In this document: in pieces, positions 38,691-51,886 of the stretch
How positions within the stretch are numbered: the stretch's first letter is position 1
Layout of the letters: each line of letters begins with the position of its first letter
Assembly: GCA_038087015.1 (NCBI GenBank)
Contig: JASBNA010000068.1
Span: 62,001-126,000 of the forward strand
DNA length: 64,000 nt
Source: Cerrena zonata
Lineage: Eukaryota; Basidiomycota; Agaricomycetes; Polyporales; Cerrenaceae
Direction of reading: 5' to 3'
The notes under the pieces: model-generated
The model's database searches: none
Seen by the model: the letters and a program-made list of their open reading frames with translations, nothing else
What the model was told of the DNA's origin: nothing
Program-made: the position numbers and the translations under genes

Positions 38691-41600
38691 CTATTTCCTG
38701 CGCAAGATATGCTTCTTTATCCACAGTCTGATGTTGGCTCCGTTAATACGGAAGACGTAGGTGAAGAAGAAGATGGCAGCGATCTGTTATGACACACAAA
38801 ATTAGATATTCGTCCAAAAAGATAGAGGAACGACGAAAGGAAAACTCACGTTAAATGCCACATAGGCGACGAAGATGCCAAGGTTACGCCAATGGTGGGA
38901 GTACTCGATGTTGAAGTTGGACAACAAGAATTGATCGGTGGTTCGGAATGCACAGAATCCACAGTCACTGGTGGCGTCAGGGTTGGACAAGTATCCTCCG
39001 GCACTGTTGATGAAGGGTTGGAGGAATTGTTGACAAGTCTGTCCCGAGGGAGGAGTTACTGTGGCGAGTTCGACCGCGGTACATGTGATTTCCCTGTGAC
39101 CGATGGCTTGACCGAGGAGACCTTCGACGAGGTAGGTGTAGGGAGAGAGACGGTACATCCATCTCCACCAACCGAGCAAACTGAATGGCTGAAGGACACC
39201 ATTGCTATAGAAAGAAGGATAAGTATCACGTTCCAGGAAGTAAAGTGTTATACTTACAATGTGAGGACGAAGGAGAAGAAGAAACTGAATAGAAGTGCAG
39301 CAATTTCAGCATTCGGCGACATCGCAGCCACAGCCTAGAATGAGAAAGTTAGACTATGTTGCAACTCTCAATACAAGGTTGAGATACGTACCTGACCAAT
39401 CGTGGTGTAGTACATCGGGAAGACGATACCGTACATAAGGTAGGTGTATCCTCCACGATCCGAGGGGAAACCGACGGTCCAGAACCAGCAAATGAAGAAG
39501 AGGGAGGAACCCAAGATGTTCCAAGGCATCTCTACCAAGATTTGCGATGAGACCAATGCAGTCCAACTGTACATTCGACTGGGACGTTCACGAATCTCGT
39601 AGACGTTACGAGTGTTGATGAACGGCACTTGAAGTTGATTGGCGAGAGGGACACTAGGAATAAGACCCATGAAGATAGACTATAGTGAATTGCATGAGTA
39701 TTAGTACTAGATGTGACATGACAAATGCCACTTACGAAGAGCTTGTTCTGAGTTCCCTGCAAAGTGTCCTTGGCCTTGAAGAAAGTGAAACCAATGAAGA
39801 GACCAGCAAAGATGTTGAGAGCCATTTTGGCCATGATAAAGGCCGGATCTCTCCAATGATCTTGAGCATCACGCTTGACCAAGAGACCGAGTTGATAGAG
39901 CCAAGAAGTCGCGAATTCACTGTGGTATGTGGCCTGAGGAGCAGGCTTGCTACGACCCTCAGTATGGATCCTGTTGATCTCCACCTGTAGTTCTTGTGCC
40001 TCTGGTGATTTGACCCAAACATCATGCCAGTCAGTCTCGGACCGAGCGGTCGCGCCAGCACCAGTGACAGTCAGAATGTATTCCGCACTACATAATCGTT
40101 TGAGCAATGAAGTCAACTCTGGATATCAGAGGGATTACTCACGGATTCTCGAAAGCCTCGCAGTGGCGAGCACCGTTCTTCTGGAAGTAGTTGATCAAAG
40201 TCTCGCAGTGGTGACCGAGGTCGCCGAAGTATACTGTCTGTCCTCCAGGTCTGAGAAGGAGCAAACGATCGAAGACACCGAAGAGCTCAGCGGACGGTTG
40301 ATGGATTCTGTGAGTTGATGTCAGTTGTGCACAAGTTATTGACCGTTAGAAAGATACTTACGTGCACAAGATGGCTTGTCCATTATCTGCCAAAGTCCTC
40401 AAGAAAGACATGATAGCCCAAGCGCTTTGAGAGTCGAGACCAGATGTGGGTTCATCCAAGAACAGAAGCAGACGGGGCTTCGCGGCGAGCTCAACACCAA
40501 TAGTAGTACGCTTGCGATGCTCGACACCGAGGGAACCAATGACGGCATCGGCATAAGCCTCAAGTCCACACATCTTCAGGCACTGGTCGACGCTGGACAT
40601 TATGTTAGATAGGATTAAGACGGGTGAGAGAAAGTGAAACTCACTATGCTTCTTTTTCAGCGAGAGGGACCGAAGCCTGTTGTCTCAACTTGGCAGAGAA
40701 CAAAAGAGCCTCACGGACGGTCTGAGTTGGAAGATGGGTATCCATTTGCTGGACGTAACCACTAACGCGAAAAAATCAGTTTCAACGAGTTTAGCGGATA
40801 GATCTCATGAAAAACATACGTCTGGGCTTGGAAGTCGGAAGGCAATGCGTGACCGTTCACGAATCTATCACCAGTGACAACACCGGTATTGATGCGTTGT
40901 GCAAGAGTGTTCAAGAGCGTCGTCTTTCCTGCACCTGAAGCACCAACGAGCGCGGTAAGTTTTCCGGGGGCAACGTAACCAGAGACATCATCCAAGAGTC
41001 TCTTGGTGCTACCGCCAGAAATGGGCACGACATATTCCAAATGCTGCCAGGAGAAGATATCCGACATCGCAGGGGCGGATTCGGCGATGGCCTTCTCAGT
41101 CTCGTCAGCCGAGGCTCTGTCGGCGGGGGTAGCAGAGCCTGAGCCCTTCTCCTCATCGGAGTTGATCTCAGCAGGAGCTGCCTTCGAGCCGCGCTTGAAG
41201 AGGGTCGTAGAGGACGAGCTGGTGGCCTTGGTGTTGAACTCGGTGAAGATGAGGTAAAGACCAATGAAGAAGAAACCGAAAGCCCAGATGATACCAAAGT
41301 TCCTCCACAAATGGCTGTAACTGTATCCGAAAGACAAGTCAACATAACGATCACCATTGACAGTGGCTTGTTGAGGGACGGATCCAACCGTGGTACACGC
41401 TTGATTCTGGATCGTGATGCCTTCGTATCCAGAGCCCTGAGGAACGAGGGAAGCACATTCAGCGGTGAAACCGTGGAACTCGTTCACAATGAGTGCCTCG
41501 AAACCATATTTAAGCGGCTATTTCGAAAGTGAGCAAAGCTACGAGCGGCCACTGGAAGGATTGAGTCTTACATTAATATAGGTGATCCAGCGCAAGGCAC

Positions 41601-44055
41601 CAATCATCGATGGTTGAGGGATAGAGTAACCAGTGTAGAGGGTGAGCATTAAGATAGAGAGACCGGCGACAGTTTGGGCGGGAGCTGCACTGCCGAACAT
41701 GGCGGCCAACGCTCGGAAGTAGCCCTGCATAATTAAGGTCATACTGTAGACGAATAGTAGGAAGATACTAATAGCAAAACCATCAGCTAGACGTCGCGAG
41801 TATTAAAAACGGAGGGACTCACAAGAAGGGTCCAGCGGCCTGGTTTAGGCCAACGAGGAAATAGAGAACGACGGCGAAGAAGAAAAGGATTATGAACATC
41901 TTGGGGACATCGACCAGAGTGGTTGCCAATGCTTCGATGAACGGGTGATACATGGCGGCGCGAGAGTGACGAAGTACAATGGGCCTTTGTGAGAACAACG
42001 TCGGGATTTCAGCCATGGTTGATAGGGCAGCGAACAGAATGGCGCTAGAAAAACGAGTTTAGATAAAATACTTGTCATAAAAGACCATAAAAGACTCACA
42101 AGAAAAGAACACCACCACGGGAGAAGAATGTGCCGGTGTTGTCTTTCAGACGCAGGAAGACCGTTCCAATAATGACAGCCTGGATGATAAACGTTCTAAA
42201 ATTTGGTCGTCAGTCAAGATTCAGAATACGAGAACTGAATGTGCACTTACGCTGTTTGAATGACCTGAACGGCCATATCACCCTTGAGGATCTGAAGCCG
42301 TCTGAGCATAACCGCCCTCACTTGCATAGGGATCGAAGTAATGTAAGGACTCTTGGGGTTGGTGTGCTTAGCATGATCCTCGATATGACTTTGCCTGTAA
42401 TGCGAAAGTCTGTGTTCCTTTCCAACGAATTCTTCCCTGTAAGAATCAAGATCCTCTCGATTCAAGATGCCAAGTTCACTCTTGTGGAAATACTCGGCAA
42501 ACTCCTGAGCAGTCCTAGGAACCCTGCTCTCGTAACCTTCGCGAACGGTTCGACCATTAGGGTCTGTTACGGCAACAAGGAAATCGGCGGTAGTTTGGCG
42601 ATTAGCGGGCTGGTATCCCATATCAATAAAATATTGGCGTGCACGATCAGCAGGTCCAAAGTAGGCCATTCGGCCTTCATTGATCACGCAGACCTTGTCG
42701 AAGTGCTCGTAAAGCGACTCTCCGGCCTGATAGATTGAAACAAGTGTTGATTGACGACCAACGTCTGTTGCGATTCGGAGAGCTTGGACGAATTCCAATG
42801 CGGTGGAGGCACTGTGAAACATCAAAAAATTGATCAGCACGGAAAGACGTTACGCTAGACAATGGAAGGTACGAACTCTAAGCCTCGAGTGGAGCTATAA
42901 TCGGAAATAACAACGATCAGCGGCGGTACAAACGCGCGAATGACCAAGTACTTACTTATCCCAAGAGTTTAGCTTGCTCAATGTTGCAAGCGCTTCACTA
43001 ATGGAGACTCGCTTCTTCTCACCTCCGGAGACACCCCTGATGGCAGCATCGCCCACAGGTGTCTTCCGAACGTGACGCAAACCAAAGACGGTTGTGAGGA
43101 TGTCAACTACTCGAGCAACATGTTGTTCCCGAGTGTCGTCGGGCATCCGACTCTGAGGAGTCCGCGTCTTGGCAGCGAATGTCAAGGTCTCCTCGACTGT
43201 GAGGGTGGGAAAGTGGACGTCATCTTCGGGGCAATACTGGACATCACCGCGATAGTGCTTCTCAATGTCTTCTGATGAGAATGAATCATAGTGGACGTCA
43301 CCGGAGACATTGTAGAATTCTCCACGCTGGTTGGCCAACACTTTCAGCAGACTGGTGCAACCTGCGCCTGGGCGGCCGAGGACGACTAAACGAAATATGA
43401 TATCAATTTGTTGGTTACGAATTGCAAGCCTCTTGGAAGTACTCACGCAACATCTCGCCCGGTCGGACACATCCTTCGAACCCGCTCAAGATATCACGGA
43501 GGGCCGGATGGCGCATACCACTGATCTCTTTGAAAGCATTGATGGGGTTAAGCAAGGAGCCAAACGTAGGCTGGTAAGTGGCAGTTGCGCCGACTCCGGT
43601 GACACGGAGGTCTGTGAACATGACGCCAAGTTCTCTCCTCTTCTTTCCGGACTCATCAAGCCTAGTATCATAGCATTTATGAGATACTGCTCCATGGGGA
43701 GAGAGAAGGTGAGGAGTATGACTTACTTCTGAAGGAAGTCCCGCATGCATTTCCCGAGATCGAACTGTGCGTCGGAGGTCAAGGTTCCCTCTGAGGAGGG
43801 AACACTATGGTGAGAATGAACACTTTGGGCATTAGACATTCGGCTCATTTCTCGACGCAACTCCCCGACACCGGAAGGGTCGAAGATGTCGATGTCGACA
43901 CCACGGCTATTACTGCGAGCTCTGGTATTGTGTGGTCGTTCGTAAGCGAGCTTGGGGGAATGAGTAGCATTGTGGATAGCCTGGTCTGTGGGGAGGTCTG
44001 TAGCAGCATCTTTAGATTCCTCCTGGACTAAGTGGTCGTCCTGTATCGAAGTCAT
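38691..44055 (-). CDS. PDR-type ABC transporter (ABCG, full size)
   Basis: Full-size pleiotropic-drug-resistance efflux pump, order NBD1-TMD1-NBD2-TMD2, about 1,400 residues, plasma membrane. NBD1 has the degenerate fungal Walker [17 protein letters not shown], the signature [15 protein letters not shown] and, after splicing, WDNSTRGLDASTALEF. NBD2 has canonical Walker [37 protein letters not shown], a degenerate signature [17 protein letters not shown] and Walker [18 protein letters not shown] with IHQPSAELF. This asymmetry is the PDR hallmark. TMD segments and the ending [17 protein letters not shown] are clear. More than 15 introns; one exon (42877-42894) is 18 bases and encodes part of the D-loop. 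Start 44055 ([14 protein letters not shown]) is preferred over the in-frame ATG at 44112. Export of toxic compounds is by family analogy. Confidence 0.93.
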
Positions 44056-47000
44056 AATAATGAGAAAAGTATAAGGTAGGGGGAAAGAGCGGAGGAGGGG
44101 TGAGGAAAACAAGAATCGGATGTAGATACCTTATATGAAGTATGTTCGGAAGGAGGCTGACGACTTTTCGCCGGCACCCAGCCTCGGTCCACCGCACCTC
44201 GGATAGAGCCAATATGCGCAGTGAAAAGGGGTAGATCCAAGGCGGCTAGTTGTGGATCTCGGTATGAATCTGAACATGTCCTCGAGATGACGCCCTTGTC
44301 ATCCCTGCTTACTCGGGGCATTAAAGTTTCGAGCCAAGAGAAACTCGAGTGTAAGAGTCAGACTGCGGTATATTGCATATAGCCGTCATGGATTCAGGCA
44401 CATTCATGGTGTTTCGTGCACAAGCACTCGAGTGGTAATGATTTTCTATTGCAAAAGTCTCCTTTTGCCCACAAGTCGAATGGTACATGCTGCGTCATTT
44501 CATTGACTCAAGATCTCGAAAAAAATATGGGGCAAGATAAATGGTATCGAGATTTGTCAAAGTTATTAGCCAACGGAGGCTGGCTATTGGACCTTGATGG
44601 GCGCCAATCTCTCCATCTTGCACAGCATTGGTGAGATACAACAGTAACAGTAACGTTGATCTACGCGTCCTCCTTCGGCGTCCTATGCAGCACCTGTTTG
44701 CGAGAATATCGGGATGTGCTGCTAAACCCTCTACCCCCAAAACATGCGCAATTTGTTGCAGTCTAGACGTCCTATTGGATCATTTACGCGGCTTATCGCA
44801 CACATAGAACCTCACAAAGCTCTCCCCTCGCCGTGCGAGTCACCGTCGTAATAATGATTGGCTCTTCAGACCGTCACAGCTATAGCGCTGGAAACAGCTT
44901 GGGGGATTCATGCAATTGGTTATTACTCAGTACTACGTGCCCTTGTACGCCACACGCCGTGAGTTCTGAACATGTTTCTGGAATGAACTCTAATGAACTC
45001 TACTCGTCAGCAGAATAGGAGCAGAATGGAGTAGGCGGCCGTGGCGCGGACAACCATTTCCGAAACCTCCCGCTTTGAGCGGGACGATACTTTTGATTAT
45101 CCAAGCTCGACTCATATTCGCTCAGAGTGCTTATACAATGCTATCTCCAAGGTTATCGTTATGTGGCAAACTGAACACCCGTCTAAGTATTCGACCTTAT
45201 GCTATGGACGAGGCATGTTTCCATTTTCTTCACTGGAGGAGCCATCGGCCATCGGGCCAGACTGCGACCGAGCTCAATGAAGACTTTCAGCCGCCTGGGT
45301 CTGAATCTTAACAAAGTCTGCGTATGGATGTTAGAACAGACAAGTCTGAGTCCTTATAAGTGTTTCGGAACCCGCGTCTGTGTTGTCGCCTGTTGTTGTC
45401 AATTTCATAATAACCGTCAGAATCATTCATCTGGGCATCTAGGCATGGCCATCCTCATACAAAACGAGATCGCAGCTTGGTGTCTAACTGTTAGTGGTAC
45501 TTGGCCGTGATTGTGGTGTTGCGGCCCAACCCGACGGCTGGTCTATGAACTCCGTCCAAAGAGCGATAGACGGGGGACGCCGACCACTTTCCATGCTGGA
45601 CTCCGAGAGAGTTGCTGAGGACTTGCCTCATCGACTAGAAGTTCAGAAAAATGGTTTCAAAAGAGGATGTTACAATGACTAACATATTGATGGATGTTCA
45701 GTACAGGTATAGTACAAAGAATGTTCTCGATCAGTACTGGACACCGACTCGGGTCTGATGAATTTCCACCATGGCGGTGAGCTCATTAAAATAGTGTTTC
45801 ATTGCATGTTCGAACTTACCATTCTACAAATTCGGAGTCAGTCACTTCGCACACTCACTCAACGACTCGGAGCTATGCCTTCTCCCTCACTTAGTGTGGT
45901 AAGTAGAGAATAAGTCTCGTTGGAAGGTGCGTCGCGTTTAGTGTCCAGCAATATTATCGGTGTCTCTATGATGCTCTGATGCTTTGTATCATGTCCCCCG
46001 GGCCACAGGTAGAGTTACCGTGTAGTAGTTGAACATCAACTCGGCCGCCGACGACCTCTTACTTACGACGCCAAGAACCTATTTCTGACAAGATAATATC
46101 GTACAGGACACGAGTCTGTTTTCAATTGCCTACTACAGAAAGGTTTCTAACATCTTCAATGCATACAAGCTATATAGGCCTATATCCTAGGTATCAGATC
46201 TTATTCTTTCTCGTAATGTTTAGATAGACCAAAATGCTCACGCTGCTAGCATCTCCAGAAACAATATGTTGTGGGTGACGTCAGTTCACAGTTTCTCCGG
46301 TCCTCGGAGATGACATAGCTTCAAACGACTTCAGCCCAACTCGAGCCTTCTGTTTCCCATTGCTTGTGCGCGTATTCTCCCCGACCACGACGTTGTGTTA
46401 GTAGTTTACCCATATTCCCGTTCACTAATCTCCCAATTTAGCATCACCTCCATCTTAGTGGCGGCGTCATCAGTGATGACATATTCTTCGGAAATATCTC
46501 GTCCAACTCTCAGCACAGCTTACTGCTTACCGTATGGTTTTTCATTATGGCTCCACCTTGTGGTATCCTGTTTATGTAGATCAGTGCCGTGTTGCTGCGC
46601 AGAGTCAAAGCACTCCTTGGCGGCGGTGAACATCGTTATTCGGAACACAATTCGCAGACAAACCCGACGGTAGGCATCGTTGAAGCAAACTGATGTATTG
46701 ATATCTCATCAGATAACTCGGGTCAGAATGAACCCGTGCTTCTCTCCAAAGCTGTAGGGGTCGACGCTGATCAACCACTGAGGCAGCACATCCTTTATAT
46801 ATGTTTCTAGGCAGATGTAGACCGGGGTCTTCTTGCCCGTCACGGACCGTCCTTGGTTTCTATGCAAACCAACAAAGGGTATGTTATCTTCTGTGTTTGG
46901 TTAAGCTCTTCGGACGTTTGCAACCGAGAGTCTCCCGAAGGACGGTGCTCCCATGGCATCCAGCTGCCATATGCCATTTGAGCTTCTGCCTTCGGAGTTT

Positions 47001-47947
47001 TCGTTTAATTTACCCCAAGGTTTGTTCGTGGCATGCTCTGGTATGTGGTATCGCTGTATTCTACACAATCGTCCTCGCTCCCGAGCATCTAATTTGCAAT
47101 AGTATCAAATTAGGAGGATATGTTCCCATTGGCACATTGGCCTTGTTCCTTTCATGACACGGAATCGACGTATGGTTTGTTCAATTAGCTTTTCTGAGGA
47201 CAAGGAAGACCGAGGTATTCCCTCTGGCTTTCAGCTGGTTCTGTGGTTCCGGTCAATCGCTCAAAAAGAAGGGGTACACGAGAAGAGCGTGATAGGGCAC
47301 GACTTCTGCTTCTCGTTGATCAGGTGTGTGCTATACTCAACTCCGACTAAAAATAGCCGACTCGATGCCGCCACTTCGTTTTCTCATTTAGTATTCAATC
47401 CTTTGCAGGTACCCATATGTTTCTTCACAAGCCGAACGCACTCTCGAAAATTAGCTATTGAACGGCTGCGATCTCTATGTCCTCGAGACATCCCGACGGT
47501 CCGTTGCAACCGCTTAAAATACCTCAAGATTGCCTCCCGGGTTGTTCGCTCCTCGCGACGGCCTAGCTCCCATGATCAAGCGACAGTTTGGTATACCCAA
47601 ACAAAGAACGGCTCTGGACCATGCGACCTGGCACTCTAGTGATTCCCAGACCTCCAATTGTCGTAAATCCAACCTTGATCAGCGTCCATTCTCCCATATT
47701 GCTCTCTGACGGTTGCACTGTATGCATTGAAAGTAAGGGGACGGCGAAACATTTGCTCCCGACATTACTGCATTCAATCTCAAATTCTCTGAAGTGACCT
47801 CGAGGTCCCATATGTTTCGTGTAATCACATCTAGGGGTATCCACTTGGTATAAAGTCTCGTTCATCTTTCTGTTCAAAAACATTCCGAGTTCTCTCCTTC
47901 TCTAACAAACCCACCTGCCTTGGTAACCAGGATCTCTATCAGTGAAA
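44056..47947. other. 3.9 kb without a recognised gene
   Basis: Apart from the ABC promoter at the left and the polygalacturonase promoter at the right, no known family was found. Several 60-160-codon frames exist (for example 46801-47157 and 47154-47639 on plus), but their composition is unlike the neighbouring genes and no domain was recognised. Decayed genes or an unknown multi-exon gene remain possible. Confidence 0.3.
47849..47855 (+). promoter_or_regulatory. TATA box of the polygalacturonase gene
   Basis: TATAAAG lies 99 bases upstream of the start codon at 47948, a normal distance for a fungal secreted-enzyme gene. Confidence 0.5.
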
Positions 47948-49761
47948 ATGTTCCAATTCCGCTCTCTCTTTACTCTCGCCTTCTTGGCCGTTGCTATCAA
48001 CGCCGCTCCCAGCTGCTACTGACTGTACTGGCACTATCTCCTCGCTGGACGATGTCGCTGCCTGCCGTTAAATGTACCACTGTCGTCATTAACAGCTTCA
48101 CCGTCCCTGCTGGCAAGACATTCGACCTCAGTTTAGCTTCCGGCTCCACAGTGACCATGAGTACGTAAACGGGACTCTTTGCATTTCATGTATGGGTGCA
48201 ATAACTGACAGAAGGCTTCCATAGACGGTGATGTGAGCTTCGGAAACAAGAACTGGGAAGGACCGCTCTTCCAAGTCAGGTGAGAATTAGCTATGTGGGA
48301 TGCCAAGAGACTGCCATCTGACTTGCTTTCTCACTCCAGTGGCTCGAATATCAACTGTATGAGCTTTTGATCATGTGGACTTGGGTATGTTTTACTGACT
48401 GGAATGATCAGTTAACGGTAATGGTCACACTTTCAATGGCGGAGGACCGTTCTATTGGGTTCGTTTGTCTCCGATCTCGTAAATGTACCTTGCGATTCTC
48501 ATGTGCTTTTTGCAGGATGGTCAAGGTGGCAATGGAGGTGTCACCAAGCCAGCTCCCATGATGAAGTGAGTGATCAAAAACACTATGTTCTCGTCAATTA
48601 CTTATTTATATCAAATATCCGCAGAATTAAGATTTCAGGAACCTTCCAGGCAAGCAATTAATTATCGGGCTCGGGTCGAGATTATAGGCTAACGGAGACA
48701 ATTTTCTAGAATGTCAAGGTCCTGAACTCACCTGCGCGAGTATACAGTGTATCCAACCCAGCCCCACTGACCATGTCGTCACTCACTATTGACAACTGTA
48801 AGTCTCTAATCTAGACTCATTTCATTAAGTTGTGTTCTCATTAAACTTACAGCCCTCGGTGATCAACCCAACGCTAACAGTGGCGGACTGGCTGCTGGTC
48901 ACAACACAGACGGGTTTGATTGCAGCACAACTGACTTGACCATTCAGGACAGTACTATCATGAACCAAGATGATTGTCTCGCCATCAACAAGGGTAGCAA
49001 CATTACTTTCCAACGGAACACCTGCTCCGGTGGTCACGGTATCTCAGTCGTACGTATTCTTTTCGCTAAGGTGGCGTAGCCAGGGTTTAGTAAGCGGCGA
49101 GCTTACGCGACTCTAATTAGGGCTCCATCTCGAGTAGTGTAACGGTCTCGAACATTCAGATTCTTAACAACAAGATCGTCAACAAGTCCGTATCATTCCT
49201 TGTTTGTCATCGTCTTAACATGATTCATTGAAGCTGACGATTTCCTCCACAGCGACCAAGCGCTCAGAATTAAGACCAAGTCTGACGCTACTGGTTCGAC
49301 TGTTAGTGGAATTACCTACTCTGGTAACACGGCGACTGGAACCAAGAAGTTTGGTGTCATCATCGACCAGGTATGTCCATATCGGTCACTTTGACAGCGT
49401 TCGTTTTGCTGAGACGGGTGTTCAGAGCTACCCTTCTACTCTTGGTACTCCCGGCACGGGAGTCAAGATCTCGGTATGTACTCCTACTGGATGTGGATTA
49501 ATAACAAGCACTCAAGTACGCTTCTAGGGTGTCAACTTTGTCGGCACCACCAACAACATCGCCGTGGCCAGTGGTGCACAACGAGTCGCCGTCAACTGCG
49601 GTAGCGGTTCTTGCACTGGTAAGTTTTAATTAACAGTATCTCTTAATTTGAGATACTAATAAACATATCTAGGTACTTGGGATTGGTCTGCATTGAAAGT
49701 CACTGGTGGCTCAGCTGGAAAGATTACCAACTTCAGCGGTATCAAGAACTTCAGCCAATAA
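47948..49761 (+). CDS. GH28 endopolygalacturonase with frameshifted first exon
   Basis: Secreted pectinase that cleaves polygalacturonate inside the chain. After a signal peptide ([19 protein letters not shown]) the exons carry [39 protein letters not shown], the catalytic blocks [17 protein letters not shown] and CSGGHGISV, and LRIKTKSD, the substrate-binding R-I-K. It ends [12 protein letters not shown]. All active-site Asp and His residues are present. About ten introns; the one at 48650-48709 starts with GC instead of GT. Anomaly: exon 1 hits a TGA after APSCY. Reading past one extra T (48014) restores [16 protein letters not shown], and a second extra T (48063) restores [11 protein letters not shown]. 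Either the gene is broken at its amino end or the consensus has two errors. Confidence 0.88.
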
Positions 49762-49958
49762 ATCATTAGGATTAATAGTCGTGTTACTTACTCCTGGTAC
49801 GAGGAGATAATATATATACCATCTCCCCGTTCCTTTATCGTTCTCGGAGAAACCTCATCTTTGTTCCTGAAGCCTCAATGAAACGACTACTACGACTGCC
49901 TAGTATGGTCTCTCCATCACCGATCGAGGCACAAAAGGGCTATAAGCGCACGAGATAG

Positions 49959-51517
49959 ATGGGCAACTCTAAAGCCGCTGATCCATCTCTCCGCACAACC
50001 TTCACCATCGAAGCAATGTCATACATTGTACCTCGTAAGGCTATCTTGACGAAGGAACAACTCGAACATTTCCAGAATTCCAAAACCCACGAGGAGATCG
50101 TTGCATACATTCAAACCTTGAACGATGCTGTTGTAGGTGTGAAGCTGACTGATCCTTGTACGACGTCTCCCGTGCGTAAGTCTTCTGAGGGGAAGGGCAT
50201 TCCTGTTAATTAGGAATGTTACTGATATCGTACTAATCTTTGGTGCGTAATACTCTAGGGGGTGGATGCGTTACTCAACGTACTTGACCAAATTGAGGGG
50301 CTGGTTAAAGAGACGCCACCAGTTGATAATAAAGCATCGAGGTTCGGAAATCCCGCTTTCCGTACATTCTATGACAAAGTCTCAGAAGTGAGTGTGTGGT
50401 TCGATCGAACCATATCGTAGTACTCACGTAGGTTGTGCTTAGAATGCGCAGTCGTTGCATGAGACTTTACCCGGTCTGCCTAAAGAGGCGATCGAGGAGG
50501 TATCTGTTTACTTCCGCGAATCCTGGGGCAACAAATCCCGGATTGATTATGGAAGTGGAATGGAACTGAATTTCCTGTGCTGGCTGTGCGTTCCTTTGGA
50601 TTTCGATCTCCCTTTCGGAGGCAATATTTACCTTGGTTTTAGGATTTATCTGGAAAGACTCGGTGTTACTCAGCCTAGTGATCATGTTGCGTTGGTCGTT
50701 CGTGTGTTCTGGAGGTTTGTCTCGATCTGAGATGTTTGCGAAGTGCAATGTCTTACCTTCAGCAGGTATATCGGTGTAATGCGAGTGTTACAGTCGACAT
50801 ATTGGCTGGAACCTGCAGGATCACATGGAGTTTGGGGATTGGACGACTATCATTTCCTTCCATTCTTATTCGGTTCAGCACAGCTTAGAGGTGAGTCCGA
50901 GTTCTTTGTTGATTCTCATATTCTGACGTCTTTTCTGCGAAGGACACAAGCATCTACGACCGAAGTCGATTCACGATGATGAGATTCTTGACGAATTCTC
51001 GAAGCATTACATGTACTTTGCTTGTATCAAGTTTATCAATTCGGTATGTCAAGGTTTTGTGCTATTCGGTTGCCCTGCTTAATTGCACACTATAGATTAA
51101 AACTGCTTCATTAAGATGGCATTCACCGATGCTTGACGACATTTCAGCTGCAAGCACTGTTTTCCAAATTCCAAACAGTGTGATTTGCTAAAATGTGTTC
51201 AACAGGTAAAGACGTGGGACAAAGTGAACGAAGGCATGATCAAGATGTATCGAGCAGAGGTGCTAGGCAAACTTCCAGTCATCCAACATTTCCTCTTTGG
51301 CTCCATTCTTATCTGGGATGGACCAACTCTACCGCCGCCGAGTGATGAAGATGACGCCCATCGAGGACATGCTCATACACTGGAGCCTGGTAAGAAAGAG
51401 TTTGGATGGGGAGATTGTTGTGGAATTCCAGTACCTTCTGCGTTTGGTGCAGCCCAAGCAGAAGGCCAGGGCGCGAGGTTGGCTGGGCCAGGAATCAGAC
51501 CTGTTCCTTTCGATTGA
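49959..51517 (+). CDS. PP2A activator PTPA (Rrd-type prolyl isomerase)
   Basis: Phosphotyrosyl phosphatase activator, an ATP-dependent folding factor and peptidyl-prolyl isomerase for the PP2A catalytic subunit. Conserved blocks: [53 protein letters not shown], then [92 protein letters not shown] and [17 protein letters not shown]. All family signatures are intact through about seven introns, with no frameshift. It ends in a short Gly/Pro-rich tail ([10 protein letters not shown]). It cannot be assigned to the Rrd1 or Rrd2 branch from the sequence alone. The next gene starts only 370 bases downstream on the same strand. Confidence 0.95.
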
Positions 51518-51886
51518 GCTGTAGATTAGTAGGGTCTCATAGCCTCTGTCGAACATTGCTCGACGTTGAGACATGCCCGGATGTCTCGGCCAAGAGACCC
51601 CGTTGTGACATTGACGATGGTATATGACGAATATTAGCTGTGTATGTAGAATTGTAACTCCGATTACACCAGCTGATGGTTGGAATACAACGGGATTGTA
51701 TCAAATTGTAATGATAATAATAGGTGGAGCTGGGAGAGTAAACAAAGGGTAAACAAACGCCGAAACGGGAATCGTTGCCCTGCAGCGCCCTCTCCGTCCT
51801 CCCACCGCAACGCTTTTGCTTCAGTCTCTCTTTTCCTTTCCACTCTCTCGAACCCTGCAAGGAGAAGGCTCTCTCCGTCGCCCACC
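51518..51886 (+). promoter_or_regulatory. Promoter of the chitin synthase gene
   Basis: A 369-base gap. Its last 100 bases are pyrimidine-rich (CT tracts just before 51887), a usual feature near fungal transcription starts. No TATA box or gene was seen. Confidence 0.4.

Noticed and set aside
42130..42738. 202-codon plus-strand frame
   Set aside because: Antisense to conserved ABC transporter exons that clearly code on minus.
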